Source: a virus
Length of the DNA stretch: 26,427 bases
Strand: one strand, 5' to 3'
IMG/VR virus record: IMGVR_UViG_3300020470_000179
Span: 1-26,427 of that record
Shown: piece by piece, positions 6,098 to 12,425 of the stretch
Numbering within the stretch: the first letter of the stretch is position 1
Layout: each line of letters begins with the position of its first letter
The notes under the pieces: generated by a model
The model's database searches: none
What the model was told of the DNA's origin: nothing
Seen by the model: only the letters and a program-made list of their open reading frames with translations
Translations under genes and position numbers: made by a program

Positions 6098-6310
6098 ATG
6101 ACAACTTCAAGCAACAGTATTAATCGTTATACTACTACTGAAGATGGTGGCAGACAAAATATGTTTGCTGCTGAACCTCAGATAGAAGTTCTTGACGTTA
6201 ACTACTGGGAAAATGCCGAGCTAGTCAATGGTCGCCTTGCGATGATGGGATTAGTTATCGGAGTGTTTAATTACACCGTCTTCGGATGGGTAATACCAGG
6301 CATTCTTTAA
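6098..6310 (+). CDS. hli: High-light-inducible protein
   Basis: This 70-residue Hli/CAB-like protein has an N-terminal hydrophilic arm, then NYWENAELVNGRLAMMG, the chlorophyll-binding E-x2-N-x-R-x-A-M-x-G helix. The single membrane helix ends GWVIPGIL, as in cyanophage and Prochlorococcus Hli proteins. Hli proteins sit in thylakoid membranes, bind chlorophyll and carotenoid, and protect photosystem II, so this gene complements psbA downstream. ATG 6098 is chosen because the frame upstream runs through the terminator and promoter. There is no clear Shine-Dalgarno. Confidence 0.93.
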   Translation: MTTSSNSINRYTTTEDGGRQNMFAAEPQIEVLDVNYWENAELVNGRLAMMGLVIGVFNYTVFGWVIPGIL

Positions 6311-6317
6311 TGCCTAA

Positions 6318-6350
6318 AGGTCTTTTACACCGCTAGTGTTGACCTCTAGC
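6318..6350 (+). other. Two mutually exclusive short hairpins between hli genes
   Basis: AGGTC/GACCT (6318-6322/6341-6345) and GCTAG/CTAGC (6332-6336/6346-6350) overlap and cannot form together. The second is followed by TACTTTTT. It could be a weak attenuator or a processing site between hli genes. The stems are short. Confidence 0.3.
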
Positions 6351-6388
6351 TACTTTTTAACCCTCAATCTAATAAAAGGAGAAAATCA

Positions 6389-6496
6389 ATGACACCAGAA
6401 GCAGAAAAGTTTAATGGTTGGGCAGCAATGATAGGTTTTGTTGCAGCAACAGGTGCTTACATCACCACAGGACAAATCATTCCAGGTATCTTCTAA
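6389..6496 (+). CDS. hli: Mini high-light-inducible protein (35 aa)
   Basis: This 35-residue single-helix protein keeps the Hli core: EKFNGWAAMIGFVAATGAY has the E-x2-N-G-x2-A-M-x-G motif, and the end GQIIPGIF matches the Hli C-terminus. It has almost no N-terminal arm. AAAAGGAG at 6375-6382 is a good ribosome site for ATG 6389. It overlaps the next gene by one base (TAATG). The likely location is the thylakoid membrane, binding pigment as a dimer as other Hlis do. Confidence 0.85.
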   Translation: MTPEAEKFNGWAAMIGFVAATGAYITTGQIIPGIF

Positions 6497-6597
6497 TGAC
6501 ACAAGCAGATATCTTTTGGAGAGCAAATGGAAGAGCAACTATGATGCTCTTCTGGGCAGGTGTAGCAATTTATACTAAACTTACTTACTTCCCTTAA
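6496..6597 (+). CDS. Divergent mini Hli-like membrane protein (33 aa)
   Basis: Start ATG 6496 is coupled to the previous gene by TAATG. The 33-residue product, MTQADIFWRANGRATMMLFW then AGVAIYTKLTYFP, has one membrane helix. It has an N-G-R-A-x-M-M core resembling the second half of the Hli chlorophyll-binding motif, but the leading glutamate position is changed (W-R-A-N). It may be a degenerate Hli that pairs with the preceding one. Coupling and membrane pattern support a real gene. Confidence 0.65.
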   Translation: MTQADIFWRANGRATMMLFWAGVAIYTKLTYFP

Positions 6598-6609
6598 GTA
6601 TTTTTTAAG

Positions 6610-6617
6610 TATAAATA
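6610..6617 (+). promoter_or_regulatory. T4-type late promoter box TATAAATA
   Basis: Exact TATAAATA, 35 bases before ATG 6653. It would give late expression of the small membrane-gene cluster ahead of psbA. Confidence 0.7.
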
Positions 6618-6652
6618 ACTATTCATAAATGTTAACATAACTACACAAAACA

Positions 6653-6847
6653 ATGAGCGACTTATCAGCCGCATCAGATCAAATATCACCACTAGTAGCA
6701 GTCCTCTGGGTTTTTTATCCCATGACTGCTTTAGTCTTGATTGAACTACTTCTTCGTGCATTCAACAATGACGATGATGATGACAATGGTGGTAAAGGTA
6801 TAAGAATTACACAACCAGTCCCAGTTTCAGTACCATCAGGAGCATAA
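6653..6847 (+). CDS. Small single-pass membrane protein with Asp-rich linker (64 aa)
   Basis: The product has a short hydrophilic N-terminus, one strong membrane helix (VAVLWVFYPMTALVLIELLL), then FNNDDDDDNGGKG and a P/V-rich end. No family is recognised. The position in a run of tiny membrane genes between hli and psbA suggests a thylakoid role, but this is inference. The stop is shared as TAATG with the next ORF. The late promoter at 6610 should drive it. Confidence 0.65.
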   Translation: MSDLSAASDQISPLVAVLWVFYPMTALVLIELLLRAFNNDDDDDNGGKGIRITQPVPVSVPSGA

Positions 6848-6921
6848 TGTACCAAGTATTATTTCTTTTAACGTTAGCAGCATTTACATATACCAATGTC
6901 GGTCAATACGCTTTTCAATAG
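6847..6921 (+). CDS. Putative 24-residue hydrophobic peptide
   Basis: ATG 6847 overlaps the previous stop (TAATG). The product MYQVLFLLTLAAFTYTNVGQ (then YAFQ) is one short membrane-spanning stretch, the size of small photosystem or cytochrome subunits such as PsbM or PetG, but I cannot match it to any. It overlaps the next ORF by 26 bases. Existence rests on coupling and hydrophobicity only. Confidence 0.4.
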   Translation: MYQVLFLLTLAAFTYTNVGQYAFQ

Positions 6922-6997
6922 TCCTTACTATCCTCTTTACGAATTCATATTCTTTTGTGGAGTGGGTTTCACCGCAGGTTCTTTAGGTTTAATATGA
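6896..6997 (+). CDS. Putative 33-residue membrane protein
   Basis: The product reads MSVNTLFNSPYYPLYEFIFF then CGVGFTAGSLGLI. It has a hydrophilic, tyrosine-rich start and one hydrophobic helix with a small-residue GxGFTAGSLG pattern. It overlaps the next gene as ATGA (6994-6997). No family is recognised, and there is no clear Shine-Dalgarno. It is part of the chain of coupled small genes before psbA. Confidence 0.5.
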   Translation: MSVNTLFNSPYYPLYEFIFFCGVGFTAGSLGLI

Positions 6998-7134
6998 AGA
7001 AAGAAGCAATGAGAATACTATCTGCTTATGGTTACACAGGACCATCTGCAGAAGAATGTGCAGAAGAGTGGTCACGTAAACAAGTGGTCACTTGGGGGAT
7101 TGTAAAATTTTATGAAGCGTACTATAATAAATAA
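6994..7134 (+). CDS. Small hypothetical protein upstream of psbA (46 aa)
   Basis: ATG 6994 is coupled by ATGA to the preceding membrane ORF. The product is soluble and helical (MKKEAMRILSAYGYTGPSAE, ECAEEWSRKQ, then VKFYEAYYNK). No family is recognised. The psbA promoter elements at 7100-7133 lie inside its 3' end, so psbA can be transcribed independently of the small-gene cluster. Confidence 0.55.
   Translation: MKKEAMRILSAYGYTGPSAEECAEEWSRKQVVTWGIVKFYEAYYNK
7100..7133 (+). promoter_or_regulatory. psbA promoter region: overlapping sigma70-type and late-type elements
   Basis: TTGTAA (7100-7105), a 17-base spacer and a perfect TATAAT (7123-7128) form a host-type promoter. AATAAATA (7126-7133) overlaps it and matches the late box at 7 of 8 positions. 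Both predict a start at or just before the first leader stem (7138), allowing early and late psbA transcription. Confidence 0.65.
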
Positions 7135-7137
7135 ACT

Positions 7138-7216
7138 GAGGTGGCAAGGGCAACGTCAATAAGTCCCCCCGATGATACAATGGGGCTGAGTATAAGCAGC
7201 ATATGTATCCCACCTC
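7138..7216 (+). ncRNA. Structured psbA 5' leader, PhotoRC-like RNA motif
   Basis: GAGGTGG (7138-7144) pairs perfectly with CCACCTC (7210-7216) to close the domain. Inside are GCAAGGGCAACG, a CCCC/GGGG pairing around GATGATACAAT, and GCTG/CAGC around AGTATAAG. PhotoRC-I and -II are conserved RNA structures known in psbA leaders of marine cyanobacteria and cyanophages, and placement and compactness agree. I cannot confirm the exact class. The remaining leader (7217-7295) has a further CCCC/GGGG pair and no ORF. Confidence 0.6.
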
Positions 7217-7295
7217 TTATTACCCCAAACCAAGACCACGGGGATTCCTTAGGGATTAGTCTTATTATAACAAGTAAAATCGCACTCTTTTTTTA

Positions 7296-8378
7296 ATGAC
7301 TACTCTTCAACAAAGAAGTAGCAGCCCGCTTAAGAATTGGGATGAGTTTTGTCAGTGGGTTACTTCCACAGACAATCGCCTGTACGTTGGTTGGTTCGGA
7401 GTCCTTATGATTCCATGTCTTCTAACTGCTGCCACTTGTTTCATTATAGCTTTTATCGCTGCTCCACCTGTCGATATCGACGGGATCAGAGAACCAGTTG
7501 CTGGCTCTCTATTATACGGTAACAACATCATCTCTGGTGCTGTTGTACCATCATCCAATGCTATTGGAATGCACTTCTATCCCATCTGGGAAGCAGCAAC
7601 CATTGATGAATGGTTGTACAACGGAGGTCCATATCAATTAGTAATAATGCATTTCCTTATTGGTATCTGTGCTTACATGGGTCGCCAGTGGGAATTATCT
7701 TATCGTTTAGGAATGAGACCTTGGATCTGTGTTGCTTATTCAGCCCCAGTATCAGCAGCTTTTGCTGTATTCCTCATCTATCCTTTCGGACAAGGATCAT
7801 TCAGTGACGGTATGCCTCTCGGCATTTCGGGTACGTTCAACTTTATGTTTGTCTTCCAAGCGGAACATAATATCCTCATGCATCCATTCCACATGGCAGG
7901 TGTGGCGGGTATGTTTGGTGGTGCCCTGTTTAGTGCTATGCATGGTTCACTTGTTACGTCTTCACTTATTCGTGAGACAACAGAGCAAGAGTCACAGAAC
8001 TATGGATACAAATTCGGACAAGAAGAAGAGACCTACAACATCGTTGCTGCTCATGGATACTTCGGACGTTTAATCTTCCAGTATGCATCGTTCAACAATA
8101 GTAGATCACTTCACTTCTTCCTAGCAGTCTTCCCTGTTGTTTGTATATGGTTGACCTCAATGGGTATATCAACTATGGCATTCAACCTTAATGGATTTAA
8201 CTTCAACCAAAGTATCTTAGATGCTAATGGTAAGGTTGTTCCTACATGGGCAGACGTTCTTAACAGAGCGAACCTAGGTATGGAAGTAATGCACGAGCGT
8301 AATGCTCACAACTTCCCACTAGACTTGGCTGCTGCTGAGGTTAGCGAGGTTGCACTTGTTGCTCCTGCTGTAGGTTAA
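7296..8378 (+). CDS. psbA: Photosystem II reaction-centre protein D1
   Basis: D1 binds the primary donor chlorophylls, QB and the Mn4CaO5 cluster in photosystem II. Phage copies replace the rapidly damaged host D1 during infection. The full 360 residues are intact without an intron or frameshift. There is one extra residue near the N-terminus relative to the standard numbering, so YZ is Y162, the D170 and E189/H190 ligands are D171 and E190/H191, and H119 matches H118. The [23 protein letters not shown] block (shown here only as its ends, NRANLGMEV and PLDLA) carries the C-terminal Mn ligands. A 15-residue extension follows the CtpA cleavage alanine A345. Residue 131 (standard 130) is Gln, the D1:1 type. 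The stop is coupled by TAATG to a tiny membrane peptide. Confidence 0.99.
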   Translation: MTTLQQRSSSPLKNWDEFCQWVTSTDNRLYVGWFGVLMIPCLLTAATCFIIAFIAAPPVDIDGIREPVAGSLLYGNNIISGAVVPSSNAIGMHFYPIWEAATIDEWLYNGGPYQLVIMHFLIGICAYMGRQWELSYRLGMRPWICVAYSAPVSAAFAVFLIYPFGQGSFSDGMPLGISGTFNFMFVFQAEHNILMHPFHMAGVAGMFGGALFSAMHGSLVTSSLIRETTEQESQNYGYKFGQEEETYNIVAAHGYFGRLIFQYASFNNSRSLHFFLAVFPVVCIWLTSMGISTMAFNLNGFNFNQSILDANGKVVPTWADVLNRANLGMEVMHERNAHNFPLDLAAAEVSEVALVAPAVG

Positions 8379-8455
8379 TGGAAATCTTAATCATAGTCGC
8401 TGCTGTTGGCGGTGCTGCACTCGGTGCATGGAAGATGACCCCAAAAGGAAATTGA
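8378..8455 (+). CDS. 25-residue membrane peptide coupled to psbA
   Basis: ATG 8378 overlaps the psbA stop (TAATG), so ribosomes finishing D1 can re-initiate here. The product [20 protein letters not shown] (then TPKGN) is a glycine/alanine-rich membrane helix with a short basic tail. It resembles in form the very small single-helix photosystem II subunits but matches none I know. It ends just before the terminator, so it is always co-transcribed with psbA. Confidence 0.55.
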   Translation: MEILIIVAAVGGAALGAWKMTPKGN

Positions 8456-8470
8456 CCTTTTAATTACAGA

Positions 8471-8501
8471 AACCCCCGAAAAAAATTCGGGGGTTTTTTT
8501 T
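8471..8501 (+). terminator. Rho-independent terminator after psbA
   Basis: AACCCCCGAA-AAAAA-TTCGGGGGTT followed by a run of eight Ts starting at 8494. The unit plus trailing GTCTGTAGGGT is nearly duplicated at 20146-20186. Confidence 0.93.
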
Positions 8502-8516
8502 GTCTGTAGGGTCGAT

Positions 8517-8524
8517 CCTAAATA
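8517..8524 (+). promoter_or_regulatory. NCTAAATA box (possible late promoter)
   Basis: CCTAAATA ends 21 bases before the ATG of the large structural gene. It is identical in sequence and spacing to the copy at 21991-21998 before gp4. Confidence 0.5.
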
Positions 8525-8545
8525 TTCATATAGAATACTAGTAGA

Positions 8546-11395
8546 ATGGCAAAGTATTATCCTGAAGGTAGTTTTGGTCCTGTCTGTGATGTACCTCTTA
8601 GTGATGAGGAGATAGAAGGGCAGGGTAGACCTGCTAGAGTACCTACTGATGATGATCTTGATTATGATGAGTGGCCACCATTACCACCATACTATTGGGA
8701 TCCAACAAGAGATATTTTTGATCCTCCACCACCTTATGTTACTGGTAGAAAGTGTAAGAAGAGGACATTACCTGATGGTACTGTAGAATTTTATGATTGT
8801 TATAATGAGTACTTACATGATTGGAAAGTTGATGAACCTTGGAGAGATAATCTAGACAAGGCTGATAAAAATTGGGGATTGAATGATGACTTTTATATTC
8901 CAGACTTAGGACCAAATACTTGTTCTCCTTTTGATCCTGATATTAATATTAAACCTATAAGATTTTACTTATCTAATGGTACTTCAATTTTAAAATATAA
9001 GAGAGAAAGATCTAGTCCTGTTACTTTCCCAGTTACATCTGATCAGGGTTGGACTACTGAACCTGCAGGAACTTTAACAGCAGCATTTGATAGTACAGGA
9101 CAGAACTTAGTTGTTACTGGTAGTGGTAGTGGTAACTTAATTTTAAGATTATGGTGGAATGATAATACTGGTTATGCTGGTGTTGCAGTAGATACTATTA
9201 CTATTAATGGAGTCACTTGGACAAGAGGTGATGGTTCAGGGGGTGGAGCACGATCAGGTGAAGAGACTTTAAGTTTTCAGGTCACTGGTGCAGCAACGTA
9301 TCCTATAACATATGGTGGATTGAATGCTGCTAATAATCCTATTATTGTACAAGCAAACAACTCACAACTATGTTTAAAGGATGGTCATGGTACTGATTGC
9401 AATGCTATCTTCTCAGTTTACTCATTAATATCTGAGAGTACAGGTACTAATGCTGGTTACTGGAGTGATACTGCAAATGATTATGCAGTATGGGTAAACC
9501 CTATGGTTTGTACTCTGCCACGTGAAACTCAAACGATTACATATTCAATTGAAATACCTGAGACTGGTACATATGGGTTTGAATTTGGTGCTGACGATGA
9601 AGCAAAGATGTATTTGAATGATTCAAGTACACCTTTATTTGATATTGTTGGTGGTATCTTTGCAGGTGGTGCACATGCTACTCCTCATACAACAACTACT
9701 ACATTAAATGCTGGTACTTTAAAACTTGTAGTTCAAGTTACTAATTCTGATGCAGGATTTCCAGGAGCAGGTAATGGACCACCAGAAGGTCTTGCATTCA
9801 GTTGGTTTAGAAATCCTGGTGGATATTATATAAAGATTTGTCAAGGTGGTCTTTGTTTAAATTCCACTGCTATTAACTGGCTTACTAGTCAACCTCATCC
9901 AGCATGGGGTGACTTCATGGGTAAGTATGCTGTTTATCCATCTAATACTGAGTGTTTACTTGGTACTCATTCTGCTAATTGGAATGTTGATATACCTTAT
10001 GCTGGTGATTATGTCCTTGAGTATTCTGTTGATGATCAAGGTACATGGAGTCTTGATGGTACACAAGTAGCATCTTCTAATAATATACAGAGTACTTCTG
10101 CTACAACTACTCTAAGTAATGTTTCAAAAGGACCGCATGTTATAGGTTGTACTGTTACTAATGTCTCACAGACTAATAATAATTGGACTGATAATCCAGC
10201 AGGTAATGCATGGACATTATCTTATCCATCAACATCTAGTAATGTAACATTAGAATTTCTTTCTAATGGATCATTGAAAGCAAATGGTAGTGGTCAAGCA
10301 ACAGCAGTACTTAACTTTGCTTGGGATGAAAATCTATCATCAGAAACTACTACAGGTGCTGTTACTACAAGGTTTGATAATGGTGCTGGAATTATTTGTG
10401 AAGGTACAGGTACTGCAACCATAACAGCAACCTTGACATGGAGTGATAACCCTAGGACATGGGATCAAGCATTAGGTACTTGGTCTATAGGTGGTGTTGG
10501 TTTTGAAAGAGGATCACAAGAAAAAGGTACTATAACTAAAACCCTACAAGGACTTTTACCTGGAACATATACAACAGTTATTGATGGTAATGAAGGAGGA
10601 TTCACTGTTGATAATGGTAATAAAAGAATATGTTTTAAAGATCGTGATGGATCAGATTGTAATGCTGAACTATGGATTTTAAATGATGAGGGTGTTACTG
10701 CTACGTTTAATGCAAGTGGTAACTTAGTTGTTACTGGTAGTGGTGCTGGTTCAGTTACTTTTAGATTAGATTGGGATGATGATCCAGGTAATGCAGGTCT
10801 CTCATTGAATCATGTAGTTGTTGGATCAACACAGGCTCTAACACATACTAAAGGTGTACGGACTGGTAGCGTTAGTACTACCTTTGCTGTTGCTGCTGGT
10901 ACTACATATAGTGCTGTTGTAACTAATTCTTCTGGAGGTTATACTATTATGGGTAACGGACAGAGAGTATGCTTTAAGGATCTTGATGGTAATGATTGTA
11001 ATGCTGAGTTAAAGATAACAAATATTGTACAGGATACAGTAACTACTAACCTTGCACCTGATAATGCATTAGGTACTTATAGAGTTGCTGGTGCATCCTT
11101 TACTCAAGGTGCTGCAGAAACTGGATCTTCTAATGCAACAGTTGCAGTAACAGGTGGTACTACTTACCCTGCAACCATATTAAACAATCCATATGGTTTT
11201 AGTGTTCAGAACTCTGGATCGAAACTTTGCTTTAAAGATTCCGAGGGAACTGATTGTAATGCTTCGCTAACAATCGGGACAATCACTCAAGCATCTGGTA
11301 TAATAGCATCGTCACGTGATCTGAATACAGCGGGTGATGGTAATCTAATTTGGCACACCCGAATGGCTACAGGTTATGAATACTATGAAATTTAA
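8546..11395 (+). CDS. Large repeat-containing putative virion or host-recognition protein (949 aa)
   Basis: The N-terminus (1-155) is acidic and proline-rich with scattered cysteines. The rest is beta-rich, full of G, S, T and N, as in phage fibres. A module of about 85-120 residues, ending in C-[LF]-KD-x2-G-[TS]/N-DCNA, occurs four times, with its cysteine near residues 276, 696, 809 and 895; the last copy is shorter. Between the first two copies lie two PA14-like carbohydrate-binding segments (YSIEIPETGTYGFEFGADDE around residues 330-370, and VDIPYAGDYVLEYSVDDQ around 475-510). The paired cysteines may form disulfides outside the cell. A tail fibre or capsid appendage binding host glycans is inferred from this. 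The start is ATG 8546, 21 bases after a CCTAAATA box. The stop is coupled to the next gene. Confidence 0.75.
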   Translation: MAKYYPEGSFGPVCDVPLSDEEIEGQGRPARVPTDDDLDYDEWPPLPPYYWDPTRDIFDPPPPYVTGRKCKKRTLPDGTVEFYDCYNEYLHDWKVDEPWRDNLDKADKNWGLNDDFYIPDLGPNTCSPFDPDINIKPIRFYLSNGTSILKYKRERSSPVTFPVTSDQGWTTEPAGTLTAAFDSTGQNLVVTGSGSGNLILRLWWNDNTGYAGVAVDTITINGVTWTRGDGSGGGARSGEETLSFQVTGAATYPITYGGLNAANNPIIVQANNSQLCLKDGHGTDCNAIFSVYSLISESTGTNAGYWSDTANDYAVWVNPMVCTLPRETQTITYSIEIPETGTYGFEFGADDEAKMYLNDSSTPLFDIVGGIFAGGAHATPHTTTTTLNAGTLKLVVQVTNSDAGFPGAGNGPPEGLAFSWFRNPGGYYIKICQGGLCLNSTAINWLTSQPHPAWGDFMGKYAVYPSNTECLLGTHSANWNVDIPYAGDYVLEYSVDDQGTWSLDGTQVASSNNIQSTSATTTLSNVSKGPHVIGCTVTNVSQTNNNWTDNPAGNAWTLSYPSTSSNVTLEFLSNGSLKANGSGQATAVLNFAWDENLSSETTTGAVTTRFDNGAGIICEGTGTATITATLTWSDNPRTWDQALGTWSIGGVGFERGSQEKGTITKTLQGLLPGTYTTVIDGNEGGFTVDNGNKRICFKDRDGSDCNAELWILNDEGVTATFNASGNLVVTGSGAGSVTFRLDWDDDPGNAGLSLNHVVVGSTQALTHTKGVRTGSVSTTFAVAAGTTYSAVVTNSSGGYTIMGNGQRVCFKDLDGNDCNAELKITNIVQDTVTTNLAPDNALGTYRVAGASFTQGAAETGSSNATVAVTGGTTYPATILNNPYGFSVQNSGSKLCFKDSEGTDCNASLTIGTITQASGIIASSRDLNTAGDGNLIWHTRMATGYEYYEI

Positions 11396-11661
11396 TGTCA
11401 CTTCCACTACATGAATTAGAAATGTCTGTTGATATACAAAATCTCCTAGACACTCAAGGATATACTTGGGATGAGGAGAAGCAATGGTACTCACGTACTT
11501 GGACAACAAATGGTGGTCAAGAAACTATTCTTGAAGTCTATCAAAAGAAAGATGACAATTGGAAGCAACTTATGATAGGATATGGTGATAGGGTCTTCTA
11601 TGAAGAGCCTGTTCCACATGTTTATAGCGAACGACATGGCAAAGATATGGATTTAATTTAA
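11395..11661 (+). CDS. Hypothetical protein (88 aa)
   Basis: The ATG overlaps the stop of the large structural gene (TAATG). The product is small and soluble, with strand-like aromatic segments (GYTWDEEKQWYSRTWTTNGG, then ILEVYQKKDDNWKQLMIGYG). No family is recognised. Coupling to the 949-residue protein suggests an accessory such as a small chaperone or structural partner, as is common for phage fibre genes, but nothing in the sequence proves this. Its own stop is coupled to the next gene. Confidence 0.6.
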   Translation: MSLPLHELEMSVDIQNLLDTQGYTWDEEKQWYSRTWTTNGGQETILEVYQKKDDNWKQLMIGYGDRVFYEEPVPHVYSERHGKDMDLI

Positions 11662-11852
11662 TGGATTTACCTATCGATGATAAAGAATTAAGTATTATTG
11701 TGAGACAACTATGGAAGTCTCGTAAAAATATAGGGGAGCCAGAAGTTGCTCCCTTATATGAGAAAATAAAATTAGTTAAGGAAGTTAGGGATGATAATCC
11801 TGATGGACCTTATAAGAAAATACTTCGTGAAAAACATAACATAGTAATATAA
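11661..11852 (+). CDS. Hypothetical protein (63 aa)
   Basis: The ATG overlaps the previous stop by one base (TAATG). The protein is basic and helical, beginning MDLPIDDKELSIIVRQLWKS and ending KKILREKHNIVI. No domain is recognised. The late-promoter octamer at 11848-11855 overlaps its last codons and stop. The next gene also begins MDLP, but the rest of the two proteins is not alike. Confidence 0.6.
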   Translation: MDLPIDDKELSIIVRQLWKSRKNIGEPEVAPLYEKIKLVKEVRDDNPDGPYKKILREKHNIVI

Positions 11853-11855
11853 ATA
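11848..11855 (+). promoter_or_regulatory. Late promoter-like box TATAAATA
   Basis: Exact TATAAATA, but only four bases before ATG 11860, so transcripts would start at or after that ATG. It may serve genes further downstream, or be chance. Confidence 0.35.
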
Positions 11856-11859
11856 GCAC

Positions 11860-12156
11860 ATGGACTTACCAAGAATACCTAAGGATAGATTGACCAAAGA
11901 ACTCAGAGAAGTGGTAGGGGAAACCGACCTTGAGTTCGATGCTGTTGTTGATCCTCAGGATATAATATCATTAAATACAAACTTAGAAGAGTATACGAAA
12001 GGTAAAATAGAGACAGCTAAGATGCTTGTAGAATCAAGACAGAAACTTGAAGAGTATAGAAGAGAGCTGCGAAGAATTGAACGAATGAAATACGAAAACC
12101 CAGATGCAGGAACAGGAAAGAAAGAGCAACAGGAAAGCAGCAAAGAAATTAATTAA
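11860..12156 (+). CDS. Hypothetical coiled-coil protein (98 aa)
   Basis: The N-terminal half is acidic. The C-terminal half is a long charged helix (KIETAKMLVESRQKLEEYRR, then ELRRIERMKYEN) likely to form a coiled coil, ending in a Q/E/S-rich tail. No family is recognised. Its last 53 bases overlap the next gene in another frame. The start is uncertain because of the late-promoter box four bases upstream; no good Shine-Dalgarno is present. Confidence 0.6.
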   Translation: MDLPRIPKDRLTKELREVVGETDLEFDAVVDPQDIISLNTNLEEYTKGKIETAKMLVESRQKLEEYRRELRRIERMKYENPDAGTGKKEQQESSKEIN

Positions 12157-12256
12157 GCAAGCAAAGAAACATCCAGACTGGTATACAGAATCAGATGTGA
12201 AATATGCAAAGATGATTAAATGGCAGACCAAGAAGAATAAGGTGGACACTAATTAA
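12104..12256 (+). CDS. Small basic protein (50 aa)
   Basis: This very basic protein begins MQEQERKSNRKAAKKLIKQA and continues KKHPDWYTESDVKYAKMIKW. I recall cyanophage proteins of similar size with the pattern 'RKA.K.....KKHP.LY...V.YAK', of unknown function. GGA and AGG runs within the upstream gene could act as ribosome sites. The composition suggests nucleic-acid contact. It ends at the promoter cassette beginning 12255, so it is the last gene of the block starting at 8546. Confidence 0.6.
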   Translation: MQEQERKSNRKAAKKLIKQAKKHPDWYTESDVKYAKMIKWQTKKNKVDTN

Positions 12257-12301
12257 ACTGGCACACTTGACAACGTTTTATGGGTTATGCTATTATAAAT
12301 A
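12255..12301 (+). promoter_or_regulatory. Tandem early and late promoter with AAACTGGCACA element
   Basis: AAACTGGCACA (12255-12265), a perfect TTGACA (12267-12272), an 18-base spacer, TG-extended TATTAT (12291-12296), and an overlapping exact late box TATAAATA (12294-12301). The gene downstream can be read both early and late. Confidence 0.8.
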
Positions 12302-12332
12302 ACTTAACATAACGATACACAGGACTCGAAAG

Positions 12333-12399
12333 ATCGTAACCCTGCGTCGATGTTACAAAAGATTCCCATGTCGGGGAGTCTATCATCCGCAGGGTTTTT
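12333..12399 (+). promoter_or_regulatory. Structured leader RNA, possible attenuator
   Basis: AACCCTGCG (12338-12346) pairs perfectly with CGCAGGGTT (12388-12396), followed by five Ts. Inside, GATTCCC (12361-12367) pairs with GGGAGTC (12374-12380). An alternative GTAAC/GTTAC hairpin (12336-12340/12352-12356) would sequester the 5' arm of the long stem. Two competing folds between promoter and gene look like an attenuator or an unassigned riboswitch-like element. It could also be a stand-alone small RNA ending at the T-run. Confidence 0.55.
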
Positions 12400-12425
12400 C
12401 CTTGCGAGACAATCAAAACACAATC

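Noticed and set aside
6318-6350. H-type pseudoknot between hli genes
   Set aside because: The 3' strands of the two stems are directly adjacent, leaving no loop to cross the first helix; the stems are better read as alternatives.
7296-8378. psbA intron or homing endonuclease insertion
   Set aside because: Reported in some cyanophages, but the D1 frame here is uninterrupted for 360 codons.
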